The notes beneath the pieces are model-generated. The model searched no databases. It saw only the letters and a list, made by a program, of their open reading frames with translations, and was not told where the DNA came from. From DSXF01 sp964387495 (lineage in GTDB: Bacteria; Chloroflexota; Anaerolineae; Anaerolineales; Villigracilaceae), in assembly GCA_964387495.1 (NCBI GenBank), contig CAYLXB010000008.1, forward strand, positions 1 to 64,000: a stretch of DNA of 64,000 nt, read 5' to 3'. The translations under genes and the position numbers were made by a program. This document shows positions 18,901 through 26,032 of the stretch, piece after piece; positions within the stretch are counted from its first letter, which is position 1, and every line of letters begins with the position of its first letter.

Positions 18901-21900
18901 GTTGACCTCCTGTGACATTGCCGCCAACCCGACCTGCACCGGTTACAACAGCGAGACGACCGTCGTCATGGACACCAGCGGCGTTGTCACCGCGGTGGGC
19001 GTGCTGGCCGATAACGACGACGATGGCGATGCCAGCGACCCTCTCAACCTGGATGTGGACTTCGGCTACCGCTTTGCGGGCGCCACCAGTATCAGCGGTA
19101 CCATCTGCCTGGACATCACCACGGATGGGGTCTGCGGTGACAACACTGCCGATCCGTCTGGCGTGGGTGCGAATGAATCCGCCTACAACAACGTAACCGT
19201 CTACCTGTACAAACTGGACGATACAGACGGTGATGGCGAGCTGGATCCCGGCGAAACGACCGTCCTGGTCGGCACCACCATCACCAGCGCCAGCGGTGAC
19301 TACGCCTTCAACAACGTTGCCGATGGCGAGTACTACATCGTGGCCATCGGCACCCCGCAGGATGGCCTGACCCTGACCTCCTCGCAAACAACCGTCAACG
19401 GCGGCGGCGATGATGCCGCGACCACCAGTTACGTGAACACCCTGGCCGGCGACGGTGATACCCTCTCCGCCTACCAGGTCATTGATACAACCGGTGACAC
19501 CTCGGTGACCGACCGCGACTTTGCCTTCAAACTCAAAGGCAGTTACGACTTCGGCGACCTGCCGGCGACCTATGCCACCACTCTGGCAGGCGTTCCGGAC
19601 GGCGCCCGGCACCTCATCCCCGATACACCCACCCTCTTCTTCGGCCCGGCAGGCGCAACCCAGGCCAGCCTGGTCGATTCCGATGGTGCGCCCACGGCCG
19701 ACGCCACCGGCGACGGCGATGACGAGAACGGCGTCGCCATCCCGAACATCGCCGCCAACGACAGTTGGGCCGATGGAACCGGCACGCTCCAATTCGACAT
19801 CGTCGGCTCCGGCTGGCTCATCGGCTGGGTCGACATCAACAAGGATGGCGACTTTGCCGATGCCAATGAAATGGTCCTCAGCACTTCGGTAACCAGCGGG
19901 CAGGACCAGAACTTCAACATTTCCACCCCGACCACCGACGGCTATTACTACATGCGCTTCCGCCTGTTCACCTCAAAGCCCGGCGTCCCGGCCCTGGCCT
20001 ACTCTGGCGCGACCACCGGCGGCGAAGTGGAAGACTACCGCATCGGCATCACCGGCGGCACACCCACCCCCATCACCCTGGCCTACTTCAAGGCCGTGCG
20101 GGATGGCAGCCGGGTTGACTTCACATGGTCGACCGCCACCGAGATCGGTAACATCGGCTTCAACCTGTACGTCGAAGAGAACAGCCAGTTGATCCAGATC
20201 AACGCCAATCTCATCCCATCCCAGATGAGCGACTCGCTGAAACAGCGCGATTACTCCTACAGCCTGAATGTGGCCGGAGACACCTTCTACATCGAAGACG
20301 TGGACATCCTGGGTGAAGGCCGCATGCACGGCCCCTACGAGGCCGGTCAGGAGTACGGCAACCTGGTGGAGGAAACCCCCACCGACCATGCCTCCATCCG
20401 GGCCGAACATGCCGAAATGCAGGCCAGCCGCCAGAACGAACTCAAACAGGGCCTGAAAGTCCCCGCGGATGCCCTGCGGCCGGTCACTGTCGGCAGGAAC
20501 GGCGCCAGCGACCAGCTGACCACCACCCTCAACTTCAAGGTGAACAAGACCGGCATCTACCGCGTGACCTATGCCATGCTGCGTGACGCCGGCCTGGACC
20601 TGGCGGGCGTCCCCAGCGCCAAGATCACCCTCACCAACCGCGGCCAGAGGGTGCCCATCTACGTCTCGGCCCTCTCGAAATTCGGCCCGAGCGCCTTCAT
20701 CGAGTTCTACGGCGAAGCCCTGGACACGATCTACACAGACACCAATGTCTACACCCTGCAGGTCAGCCGGACGGTCTCCAGCCGGGTTCAAAAGGTTTCA
20801 GCCGCCCCGGCTGCCGTCGTTCCTGCGGCCTCTTACACCGAAACCGTGTCGCTGAACAACCAGAATGCCTATGCCTACTACGCGCCCGGCAAGGACGCCT
20901 GGTACGACACCTCCCTGGTGGCATTTGCACCCGCACCTGGCGAACCCCTGGTGCCCGTGAGCAAGGAACTCACCTTCCAGGTGAACGACCTGGCCAAATC
21001 CACCCCGGCCACGCTCGAACTGGTGCTCTGGGGCGTGACGAACTGGGCGGGCAGCCCTGACCATCACGTACAGGTCAGCCTGAACGGTGTCCTGCTGGCC
21101 GACCAGGTCTTCGACGGTCTCGTGGAACGCAGGATCAGAGTTTCCCTGCCGCCCAACGCGCTGCGTGAAGGCACGAACACACTCAAGGTGACCGCCCTGG
21201 CAGATCAGGGATTCAAATACCACATGGTTAATGTGGATAAGTTTAGCGTTTCCTACCAGCGCTCCTTCAAAGCCCTGGATGGGCGCCTGACCTTCACTTC
21301 AGCCGGTAAGACCTTCAAGGTCACCAACCTGCCCGGCAAGAACGTGGTGGTCTACCGCAAGGACAACAGCGGCATCGTCCGCCTGAATGGCGTTGTGGTG
21401 ACTGCCAGCGGCAGCACCTTCACCGCCTCCTTCGCCGGCACCGGCAGGAAAGCCACCTACATCGTGACCGCCTCCTCCGCGCTCTACAAGCCTGTGCTGG
21501 AAGCCACCCGCCTGAACAAGGACCTGAACCAGCGGGCCCAGTACCTGATCATCTCCCATCCCGATTTCATCGCCGGGCTTGAGCCGCTCGTGCAGGCCCG
21601 CCAGGCCCAGGGGCTGTCTGTGAGTGTCGTGGACGTGAACGACCTGTACACCCAGTATGGCTATGGCATCTTCGACCCGCAGGCCATCAAGCAGTACATC
21701 GCCCATGCCGCCCAGAACCTCGGCACCCAGTACGTCCTGCTGGTGGGCGGCGATACCTACGACTACCGCAACTATCTTGGAAAGGGCAGCCTCAGTTTCA
21801 TCCCATCCCTGTACTACGATACAGGCCTGGTAACCAACTTCGTGCCTGTAGATCCCCTGTATACAGACCTGGACGGTGACAATCTGCCAGACCTGGCCAT

Positions 21901-22576
21901 CGGCCGTTTCCCGGTCCGCACCACGGCCGAACTGAACATGATGGTCAACAAGACCCTGGCCTATGGCACAAAGGACTATCCCCGTACAGCCGTATTCGCC
22001 GCAGACAAGTTCGATAACACCGTATCCTTCAAGGCGATCAGCATCGGCTTGGCGGCAGGCATGCCGGCCGACTGGGACATGGAGAGCATCTACCTGGATG
22101 ACTTTGCCACCGTGGACGCAGCCAGGGATCAATTGCTGGCTGCCATGAATCGCGGCACAGCGCTCGTCACCTACACCGGCCACTCCAGTGCCTCGGCTTG
22201 GACCCTATCCAACAGCTTCTTCACGACCAAACATGCGCCAACGCTCACCAACACCGGCCGCCCGTTCGTCGTCCTGCAATGGGGCTGCTGGAACAACTAC
22301 TATGTCGATCCTTCGGGTGATTACCTGGTGCAGAGTTTCCTGTTCTCGGGTGAACAGGGCGCCGCGGCCACACTGGGCGCTTCGACCCTGACCGACTCCG
22401 ACTCGGAGCGGCTGCTGGGCGAACTGCTCGGGCCGCGTCTGGTCACGCCGGGCACGACCATTGGTTCCGCTCTGCAGGATGCCAAGCGTGAACTGGCAAA
22501 AACTGATCCAGACCTGCTCGATGTTCTGCTCGGCTGGACTCTGATGGGCGATCCTGCCATGGTCATCGAACCCTAA
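12968..22576 (+). CDS. Giant secreted protein: SdrD B-like repeats, GEVED domain, C-terminal C25 (gingipain-type) cysteine protease
   Basis: A 3202-aa exported protein. Residues 1-29 form a signal peptide (FRILFLCIYVLSLAPAP core). Eight SdrD B/CNA-B-like units follow, starting near residues 663, 1161, 1333, 1450, 1588, 1715, 1880 and 2040; each has DxDGDG-type calcium-loop sequence, a GVTVxLY strand and a closing DFGY/NFGF. A DUF11-like region sits between units 1 and 2 (about 818-1160). A GEVED domain spans about 2190-2360, ending in GEVEDYRIG. The C-terminus (about 2855-3195) is a peptidase C25 domain with catalytic His3072 in TYTGHSS and Cys3107 in LQWGCWNNYY. No LPxTG anchor or type IX sorting domain is visible at the C-terminus (MGDPAMVIEP). 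A ribosome binding site (aggag) precedes ATG 12968. Likely a surface stalk that displays a protease. Confidence 0.88.
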   Translation: MKKTLDLTFRILFLCIYVLSLAPAPVAVAAPEIEPVSTPEIEIAAAPVEPAQEENNPLVVPPQNFRPKSPLDVAQELHLLGYTLPSYSTYDPQNGLSIEPLTAYNLVVDSNVLSPSSYGPSAATFGARYCNTNTTGDLTDVWAYIGNYDKDYDGAPGDPDIGTFPIRRETAPAYDPAAFAAAYADTSTNPLVDSTLTDYGATSTPFALKLEAGSSTTLAEGARYIGTLAPGQCRTEYWLISYPRKACSTGTVCDVNNSSREDVTGNVKPEDDLWLPYFFWGTSTLSAATKTSYRWNVVTMRNEISAMANKIWPNGDNKVPDEYVTAIQQVLGWDTWTPNGSGTTAYPGETVVSQGIWYDLGNVGAGFDNNGDLVPDRNAWLQPIGDAGSYDPGCFRLIRTYGLVIVKLNDGTEMLIPFVDRMYFENIPDNNNGAVGLVFYEYMALDGVCTAGLTPYQEVASGYDNEKFNADFGAGIPPLQSQETNMTLDKSGQPVIGLDGQINYSLTFTLPDVNTSNTQVITVGNPSTGAPLTFSDSVPVGLRYVGGSASTTVDMSANYTLGDIPATVLFSKDGGTTWQSTDPGDHTSTSASDQLVIQWQLQSGVRSPASGPAYTGTVTFSAVPPAATYTEKVIKNTACLRIGLSPSFFCDEFPIVIAGNSAITGTVFKDIGTTGGVAGNGVQDGAEAGIGDTAADTDTTGVTVKLYWDANGDGDYDDAGDFLYATTTTDSNGNYCFGGTGATCTPSSTAGLAATGSTARYIIVVDPADVDVTGVEPNLTGYGPTTVTSYTKVALAANTLYGDATDGSEPSDFGFAPALWVEKRRDTASPVTEGGTVQFTLTATNTLPGSGTRSATCSYYVWAGEVYPTTWGGAPDGGGPANSQFQVPTNATGRPDERYAYSVMNDNTDTLGLGGYKIANMGGNITSVQYVVNVHERVDLSTSDRFFVNTYYNDVQEESVEYYGNGTWEVDNVAQTPATTYFNGGTGTEYVITRTLDPNKITNRTDNTWQWTDFRATNGLELQVQANKGSSSGDVNLDAAGFIITTDGTCGGTASTILNPVPLVDEFDNRYLQFVSAVPPISSQSTSGDLTTLSWANVGPLYPGETKSVTVTFLAKDVSASVTTINKDESTGAKFVSGASANSDLRTETNNQADVTIDPYAQISGYVWQDQDNAGWEGTNGYDSSDLLLSGVTVRLYACQYPAGTNLTTSTYDPTEPCTGEQGGNNKYGTWGLISTTTTDANGYYSFGNLSQGFYITQVVPSNTSGQLPTTATQRAEAVQNSTGVTCTNCNNYWEPAGAAGSYLTALLTTTNFNYLSPAEEITRVNFGYVLPAGIAGTVWHDYDGDGVIDTSEPPISGVTVYLCDSGDTAPCTAANANASYTTGADGKYIFTGLTAGTQYFTGLSANPAGYNTHTYDPDNGTTNPDRTSGLVTAVSNQTLSPYNFGFRNTGSYVIGDTLFYDWDGQGDQDSGVDEGINNVDVLLYADLDNDGVIDSTDPLVSTQSTDASGMYCFGGSIVGGICTAGTSALPAGNYIVKVNTGDAQFPASVNQTKDPGETGVCVTCDSLNKISLSASNFDQDFGYKPNGSGYIGDTVFKDSDGSGTQGTTEAGISGVTVELQVDLNGDGTYVTIATDVTDSSGKYLFTGLPAGTYRVKIDLDNTPYANATAIPNDGYGYEYTPSTGTTSTAGMVYLDKTLATSTSYDLSADFGFAPLASFGDTVYQDINNNGTQDFSEPGISGLTVTLYTFTDVGDGDKVYDLGEPFFDLDGDGVRDTNEPFFDKDGRYQPGETIGATAVATTTTNANGIYHFAGLTPGYYVAEVTPPASSVLTGDPNTDGVSCTTLTASTEPPYAVCDNRDGMRLYNGTNYTGADFGYLMGGAFGDRVWIDTDGDRISDPGESGLANITVTAVTTDHVTVNGVDYPAGTTLTTVTDVNGYYSFQNILPVGDDATWTVTVDTSDLDFTTGLVNTTEPDQLTSCDIAANPTCTGYNSETTVVMDTSGVVTAVGVLADNDDDGDASDPLNLDVDFGYRFAGATSISGTICLDITTDGVCGDNTADPSGVGANESAYNNVTVYLYKLDDTDGDGELDPGETTVLVGTTITSASGDYAFNNVADGEYYIVAIGTPQDGLTLTSSQTTVNGGGDDAATTSYVNTLAGDGDTLSAYQVIDTTGDTSVTDRDFAFKLKGSYDFGDLPATYATTLAGVPDGARHLIPDTPTLFFGPAGATQASLVDSDGAPTADATGDGDDENGVAIPNIAANDSWADGTGTLQFDIVGSGWLIGWVDINKDGDFADANEMVLSTSVTSGQDQNFNISTPTTDGYYYMRFRLFTSKPGVPALAYSGATTGGEVEDYRIGITGGTPTPITLAYFKAVRDGSRVDFTWSTATEIGNIGFNLYVEENSQLIQINANLIPSQMSDSLKQRDYSYSLNVAGDTFYIEDVDILGEGRMHGPYEAGQEYGNLVEETPTDHASIRAEHAEMQASRQNELKQGLKVPADALRPVTVGRNGASDQLTTTLNFKVNKTGIYRVTYAMLRDAGLDLAGVPSAKITLTNRGQRVPIYVSALSKFGPSAFIEFYGEALDTIYTDTNVYTLQVSRTVSSRVQKVSAAPAAVVPAASYTETVSLNNQNAYAYYAPGKDAWYDTSLVAFAPAPGEPLVPVSKELTFQVNDLAKSTPATLELVLWGVTNWAGSPDHHVQVSLNGVLLADQVFDGLVERRIRVSLPPNALREGTNTLKVTALADQGFKYHMVNVDKFSVSYQRSFKALDGRLTFTSAGKTFKVTNLPGKNVVVYRKDNSGIVRLNGVVVTASGSTFTASFAGTGRKATYIVTASSALYKPVLEATRLNKDLNQRAQYLIISHPDFIAGLEPLVQARQAQGLSVSVVDVNDLYTQYGYGIFDPQAIKQYIAHAAQNLGTQYVLLVGGDTYDYRNYLGKGSLSFIPSLYYDTGLVTNFVPVDPLYTDLDGDNLPDLAIGRFPVRTTAELNMMVNKTLAYGTKDYPRTAVFAADKFDNTVSFKAISIGLAAGMPADWDMESIYLDDFATVDAARDQLLAAMNRGTALVTYTGHSSASAWTLSNSFFTTKHAPTLTNTGRPFVVLQWGCWNNYYVDPSGDYLVQSFLFSGEQGAAATLGASTLTDSDSERLLGELLGPRLVTPGTTIGSALQDAKRELAKTDPDLLDVLLGWTLMGDPAMVIEP

Positions 22577-22595
22577 AGGTAAAAGTATCGTGTTT

Positions 22596-22646
22596 GTCCC
22601 GCAGGTTTTGACCTGGAGTTCTCCTTTGGGCCATGACCTGCGGGAC
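22596..22646. repeat. Inverted repeat before the lasso-type gene cluster
   Basis: Perfect 11-bp arms GTCCCGCAGGT (22596-22606) and ACCTGCGGGAC (22636-22646) enclose a 29-base loop. It sits between the stop of the giant protease gene and the start of the asparagine-synthetase homologue. There is no T-run after it, so it may be a weak terminator, an mRNA-stabilising stem or a protein-binding site. Confidence 0.55.
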
Positions 22647-22663
22647 GTTTATGTGGAGTGACT

Positions 22664-24502
22664 TTGAGCGCTTTGGCGGTTGTCTACGATCCCTCCGGCC
22701 GGCCTGTCGACCCTGGCGTGCTTGAACGTGTCATGGCGCGCTTGAGCCGCCGCGGCCCGGATGGGAGTGCTGTGCTCCTGGCGGGCCATGCAGCCCTGGG
22801 ACATTGGCACTTCTGGACCACCCCCGAAGAAACGGGCGAACACCAGCCCCTGAAACTGGGCGATTTTCCATTCACGATCGTCTTCGACGGCCGCCTGGAC
22901 AATCGCTCTGAATTGCTGGACAGCCTGAAAATACCCCTGCAGCAGACCCTTTCCGATGCGGCCCTGGCGCTGCAAGCCTATGCGCAGTGGGGAGAGCACT
23001 GCTGTGAACATTTCATCGGCGAGTACGCGCTGGTCATCCTCGACGAACACCGCGGCGAACTGCTCTGCGCCCGCGATGCCCTGGGAGACCGCACGCTGTT
23101 CTACGCCTGGCATGACACGCGCCTGGTGGTCGCATCCGAACCCTGGGCCGTGGCCGGAGCAGATGGAGAAAGCCCGCAGCTTCAAGAGGATGCAGCCGCA
23201 CATTATTTCGCCCTGCGTCCCGCCGGGGATGGGCAGACCCTGTTCAAGGGCGTCTATGAACTTCTTCCCGCCCAGGTCCTGTGCGTGAGTGCTTCCGGCC
23301 GTCGTACCTGGCAGTCCTGGCAGCCAGACCCATCCAGAAAGGTGCGTTATAAAACCGATGCGGAATATGCGGAGCATTTTCGAGGCCTGCTCGAATCGAG
23401 TGTGCGCCGCCGCATGCGCGCGGCTGCCCCGGCCGGCATCCTTCTCAGCGGCGGCCTGGACTCCACTTCAGTGGCCTGCCTGGCAGCCCGCATGCTTGCC
23501 CCTCAGCCGCTGACGACCCTCTCATATGTCTTCGATGAATTGACGGACTGTGACGAAAGGCAGTACATCGCTGCGGTCAGTGAAAAATGGGGGATCCGCT
23601 CCATCCAGATTCCCTGTGATGATGCCTGGCCGTACAGGGATTACCAGAACTGGCCGCGCAACCCGAACCAGCCCGAAGGTAACCCTTACCGTCTGCTCAA
23701 GGAGCGCGTCTACAGCCGCGCCCGTGCTGAAGGCTTGCGCGTCCTTCTGACAGGAGGCTTTGGCGACCACCTGTATGGCTCAGGAGTGAATTGGCTGGCC
23801 GACCTGTTGGCCGATGGGCACTTCCTGGCAGCCGGCCGTGAATTGGGCCTCTACCTCCGATATGCCGGCCTGGCTGGCACCTGGCAGTCGGGTTGTCTCC
23901 AGCGCCTGGCACGCGCCCTGCTGGATGCCATCCCCGGCGGCAGGCACCTGCATCGCAGGCCCGCTGCGCCCCCCTGGTTGACAGACTTTTCGGTCGGGGC
24001 CTTGTCCGGGGCAGCCACCGGGGGCGAACAGCCTGCTTTCGAACGGTATGCCAACCTGCTGGGGCCGGCTGCCGCAATCAGCAGCTCCAGGGAGGCGTTC
24101 AATGCCAGCCGCTACGGGCTCGAACTGCGCCACCCCTACCGGGACCGCGACCTGGTTGAATTTGTGCTCGCACTGCCGGCCTACCAGCTTCGCCATCATG
24201 GCATGAACAAATACATTCTACGCACCGCCATGCAGGGCATTCTGCCGGAGATGATCCGCACCCGGCGCCAGCCCACCTCCTTGATTTCTTTGTTCGTTCG
24301 GGGGGTCAAAAATGAAGAACAGGCCCTTCAGGCTTCCATGTGCGACCCCGGAGCAGCCTGGCGCAAGTTCGTGCGTGCCGAATGGCTAAGCGGGTGGTGG
24401 AATACGGCACTCACCCCCGAGACGGATGGCCCCCAGGCCCTGGTGCCCTGGTTGTGCAATGCGTATGCAGCCTGGCACAAGGAATCATTTTTTTCGAACT
24501 GA
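22664..24502 (+). CDS. Asparagine synthetase homologue, lasso cyclase (LasC/McjC)-like
   Basis: A 612-aa protein with an N-terminal class II glutamine amidotransferase-like domain (RRGPDGS, FDGRLDNRSEL, CARDALGDRTLFYA) and a C-terminal ATP-pyrophosphatase domain with the PP-loop LLSGGLDSTS near residues 260-269 and HPYRDRDLVEF near the end. The start reads MSALAVVYD: there is no Cys at position 2, so glutamine hydrolysis is unlikely. That is usual for lasso-peptide cyclases, which adenylate an Asp/Glu side chain and form a macrolactam with the core N-terminus. TTG 22664 has a well-spaced GGAG and is preferred over GTG 22658. The next gene encodes a precursor with a lasso leader motif, which supports this role over asparagine synthesis. 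Confidence 0.82.
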   Translation: MSALAVVYDPSGRPVDPGVLERVMARLSRRGPDGSAVLLAGHAALGHWHFWTTPEETGEHQPLKLGDFPFTIVFDGRLDNRSELLDSLKIPLQQTLSDAALALQAYAQWGEHCCEHFIGEYALVILDEHRGELLCARDALGDRTLFYAWHDTRLVVASEPWAVAGADGESPQLQEDAAAHYFALRPAGDGQTLFKGVYELLPAQVLCVSASGRRTWQSWQPDPSRKVRYKTDAEYAEHFRGLLESSVRRRMRAAAPAGILLSGGLDSTSVACLAARMLAPQPLTTLSYVFDELTDCDERQYIAAVSEKWGIRSIQIPCDDAWPYRDYQNWPRNPNQPEGNPYRLLKERVYSRARAEGLRVLLTGGFGDHLYGSGVNWLADLLADGHFLAAGRELGLYLRYAGLAGTWQSGCLQRLARALLDAIPGGRHLHRRPAAPPWLTDFSVGALSGAATGGEQPAFERYANLLGPAAAISSSREAFNASRYGLELRHPYRDRDLVEFVLALPAYQLRHHGMNKYILRTAMQGILPEMIRTRRQPTSLISLFVRGVKNEEQALQASMCDPGAAWRKFVRAEWLSGWWNTALTPETDGPQALVPWLCNAYAAWHKESFFSN

Positions 24503-24535
24503 TTTTTGTGGTATCTTGGTAATAAGGAGATGATT

Positions 24536-24766
24536 ATGTCCAGCAATCATGAAGGTTTTTCAATGGTTCAGGGAACCCGTCCCGGCACCGCCGGCCAATT
24601 TCGCAAACCGTATCACAAACCCCAACTGGAAGAGTTGGGAGATTTGCGCACCCTGACCCTGGGCGGTTCGCCTGGCGCAGGTGACAGCGGCGGCGCATTT
24701 GGGGTTGAAATTCTGGGCTCCAAGGGCGACATTCGCCTGCCTCCCCCGGACGGCTTCTCTTATTAG
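24536..24766 (+). CDS. Lasso-type RiPP precursor peptide
   Basis: A 76-aa peptide whose leader contains Y26-x2-P29-x-L31-x3-G35-x5-T41, exactly the lasso leader spacing YxxPxLxxxGxxxxxT recognised by the RRE protein; Thr41 would be the penultimate leader residue. The predicted core starts at Gly43 with GGSPGAGDSGGAFG: Gly1 and Asp8 of the core fit an eight-residue macrolactam ring. The remaining tail is long (core 34 aa) and ends PPPDGFSY, with a Ser one residue from the end. ATG 24536 has AAGGAG six bases upstream; ATG 24530 is too close to that site. It lies 33 bases after the cyclase gene. Production of a true threaded lasso is inference. Confidence 0.8.
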   Translation: MSSNHEGFSMVQGTRPGTAGQFRKPYHKPQLEELGDLRTLTLGGSPGAGDSGGAFGVEILGSKGDIRLPPPDGFSY

Positions 24767-24833
24767 GCCGCTCTCCCACACCGGCGGCATTTCTTGCTCG
24801 CAGGGTGTTGGTTTGGCACAGGCAGGCCCGCAT

Positions 24834-25730
24834 ATGGTTTCCTACCGCTTGGCCGGGCAGGATGTTCGCTTTCCTTGTCCGCTCCTGGAACTGGAGGCTT
24901 TTGAAGTCATTCCTGCCGCGCCTGAACCGCCTGCATTCGTTCCTCATTCGTTCTTTGGAAACGGATACTCCTCGCAGTCCCTGCCTGTCCCCCCGGCCGC
25001 CTTGTTGTGCCGCACGGCCGGCTGGGTGGGCGGGGAACAGCGCCAGGTGGAGACCTGGTCCACGCCGCCCGGCACCCTGCTCAGGGTCCTGGGAGGATCG
25101 GACATTTACATATCCCCGGGAGGGCTGGATCTGGTCCCGCTGCAAGGGCGCCTTCCCAAATCGGAGTTAACCGGCCCGGACCGGGAAACCCTGCTTGGCC
25201 CGGCCCTCGTGCTGGCGCTGGCAATGCAAGGCATCTGGTCGCTGCATGCCAGTGCTGTCATGCTTCAGGGTCGCCTGGTGGCCTTCCTGGGTGAGTCAGG
25301 ACAGGGCAAGTCCACCCTGGCCGGGTACCTGGCGTCCACAGGTTGGGAACTGGTGGCCGATGATATCCTGCCGGTGACGTGGGAGGCCAGCGGTGTGCTG
25401 GCTTGGCCGCGTTTCCCGCAGTTGAAACTCCCCGCTGCATCCCAACCCGGCCTGCACCTTCCGGAGCAGATTCCCCTGGATGAAATTTTTGTGTTGGTGC
25501 CCATTCCCCGGAGCAGCAACCCCGAGGTTCTCCCCCTTTCCCCAGGAGAGGCTGCCAAAGCCCTCCTGTCCCACACGGCCGGGACACGCCTTTTCACCCG
25601 GGAATTACTTGGTAATCACCTGGAGTTTTGCACCCGGGCGGCTGGCCGGCTGAGGGCCCGCCGTCTGGCCTATCCGCTCCACCGGGAGGCCCTTGCCCTG
25701 GTAAAGGACTTGCTGGAGAAGACATGTTGA
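24834..25730 (+). CDS. HPr-kinase-like P-loop protein of the RiPP cluster
   Basis: A 298-aa protein resembling the HPr kinase/phosphorylase catalytic fold. It has the conserved HASAV strand before a P-loop GESGQGKST (residues 153-161) and VADD (174-177), the usual acidic pair. Homologues occur in lasso-peptide clusters such as that of paeninodin, where a kinase phosphorylates a C-terminal Ser of the precursor; here the precursor ends in FSY, so Ser75 is a candidate target. ATG 24834 is chosen; the frame is open upstream but overlaps the precursor gene. The 3' end overlaps the PqqD-like gene by 7 bp. Confidence 0.78.
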   Translation: MVSYRLAGQDVRFPCPLLELEAFEVIPAAPEPPAFVPHSFFGNGYSSQSLPVPPAALLCRTAGWVGGEQRQVETWSTPPGTLLRVLGGSDIYISPGGLDLVPLQGRLPKSELTGPDRETLLGPALVLALAMQGIWSLHASAVMLQGRLVAFLGESGQGKSTLAGYLASTGWELVADDILPVTWEASGVLAWPRFPQLKLPAASQPGLHLPEQIPLDEIFVLVPIPRSSNPEVLPLSPGEAAKALLSHTAGTRLFTRELLGNHLEFCTRAAGRLRARRLAYPLHREALALVKDLLEKTC

Positions 25731-26005
25731 CCCTGGACGATACTCTGCAAATCCCTGCTCACGTTTCATTTTCCGTGGTCGGGGAAGATGCCTTTTTACT
25801 TAATAACCAGACGAATAAGTATTATTCGCTTGAAGAGGTCGGTGCCCGCCTTTGGAAGCTGCTGTCCCAGGGCAGTTCCCTGCGCGCAAGTTACCAGGCG
25901 CTTCTGGGCGAGTATGAAGTGGAGCCGCAGCAGTTGGAACTCGACCTGTTGGAACTCCTGGACGACCTGGTAAAGAACGGCCTGCTGGAAATTGTTCCAG
26001 CGTAG
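25724..26005 (+). CDS. PqqD-like RiPP recognition element protein (lasso B1-like)
   Basis: A 93-aa winged-helix RRE protein: HVSFSVVGEDAFLLN forms the strand that binds the leader, then the PqqD-typical NNQTNKYYSLEEVGARLWKL, and a helical C-terminus with LDLLELLDDLVKNGLLE. In lasso systems the stand-alone B1 protein binds the precursor leader and delivers it to the B2 protease and C cyclase. ATG 25724 lies within the end of the kinase gene, so the two are translationally coupled. No transglutaminase-like B2 protease gene adjoins it. Confidence 0.85.
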   Translation: MLTLDDTLQIPAHVSFSVVGEDAFLLNNQTNKYYSLEEVGARLWKLLSQGSSLRASYQALLGEYEVEPQQLELDLLELLDDLVKNGLLEIVPA

Positions 26006-26032
26006 GAAACCGGTTTTCAACACGAGACAGGT

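Noticed and set aside
14954..19540. Repeated DNA that might be a CRISPR or satellite array
   Set aside because: The units are 300-500 bp, diverged, in frame and encode SdrD-like domains; there are no short identical repeats with spacers.
16871..19792. 973-codon open frame on the - strand inside the giant protein gene
   Set aside because: Same reason: low-complexity antisense of the SdrD repeats, without motif, ribosome binding site or neighbours.
22220..22576. Type IX secretion sorting domain or LPxTG anchor at the C-terminus of the giant protein
   Set aside because: The C25 domain runs to the end (MGDPAMVIEP); no beta-sandwich sorting domain, LPxTG or terminal hydrophobic helix is visible.
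22664..24502. True asparagine synthetase
   Set aside because: No Cys2 nucleophile, and the neighbours are a lasso-type precursor, an RRE protein and an HPr-kinase-like protein.
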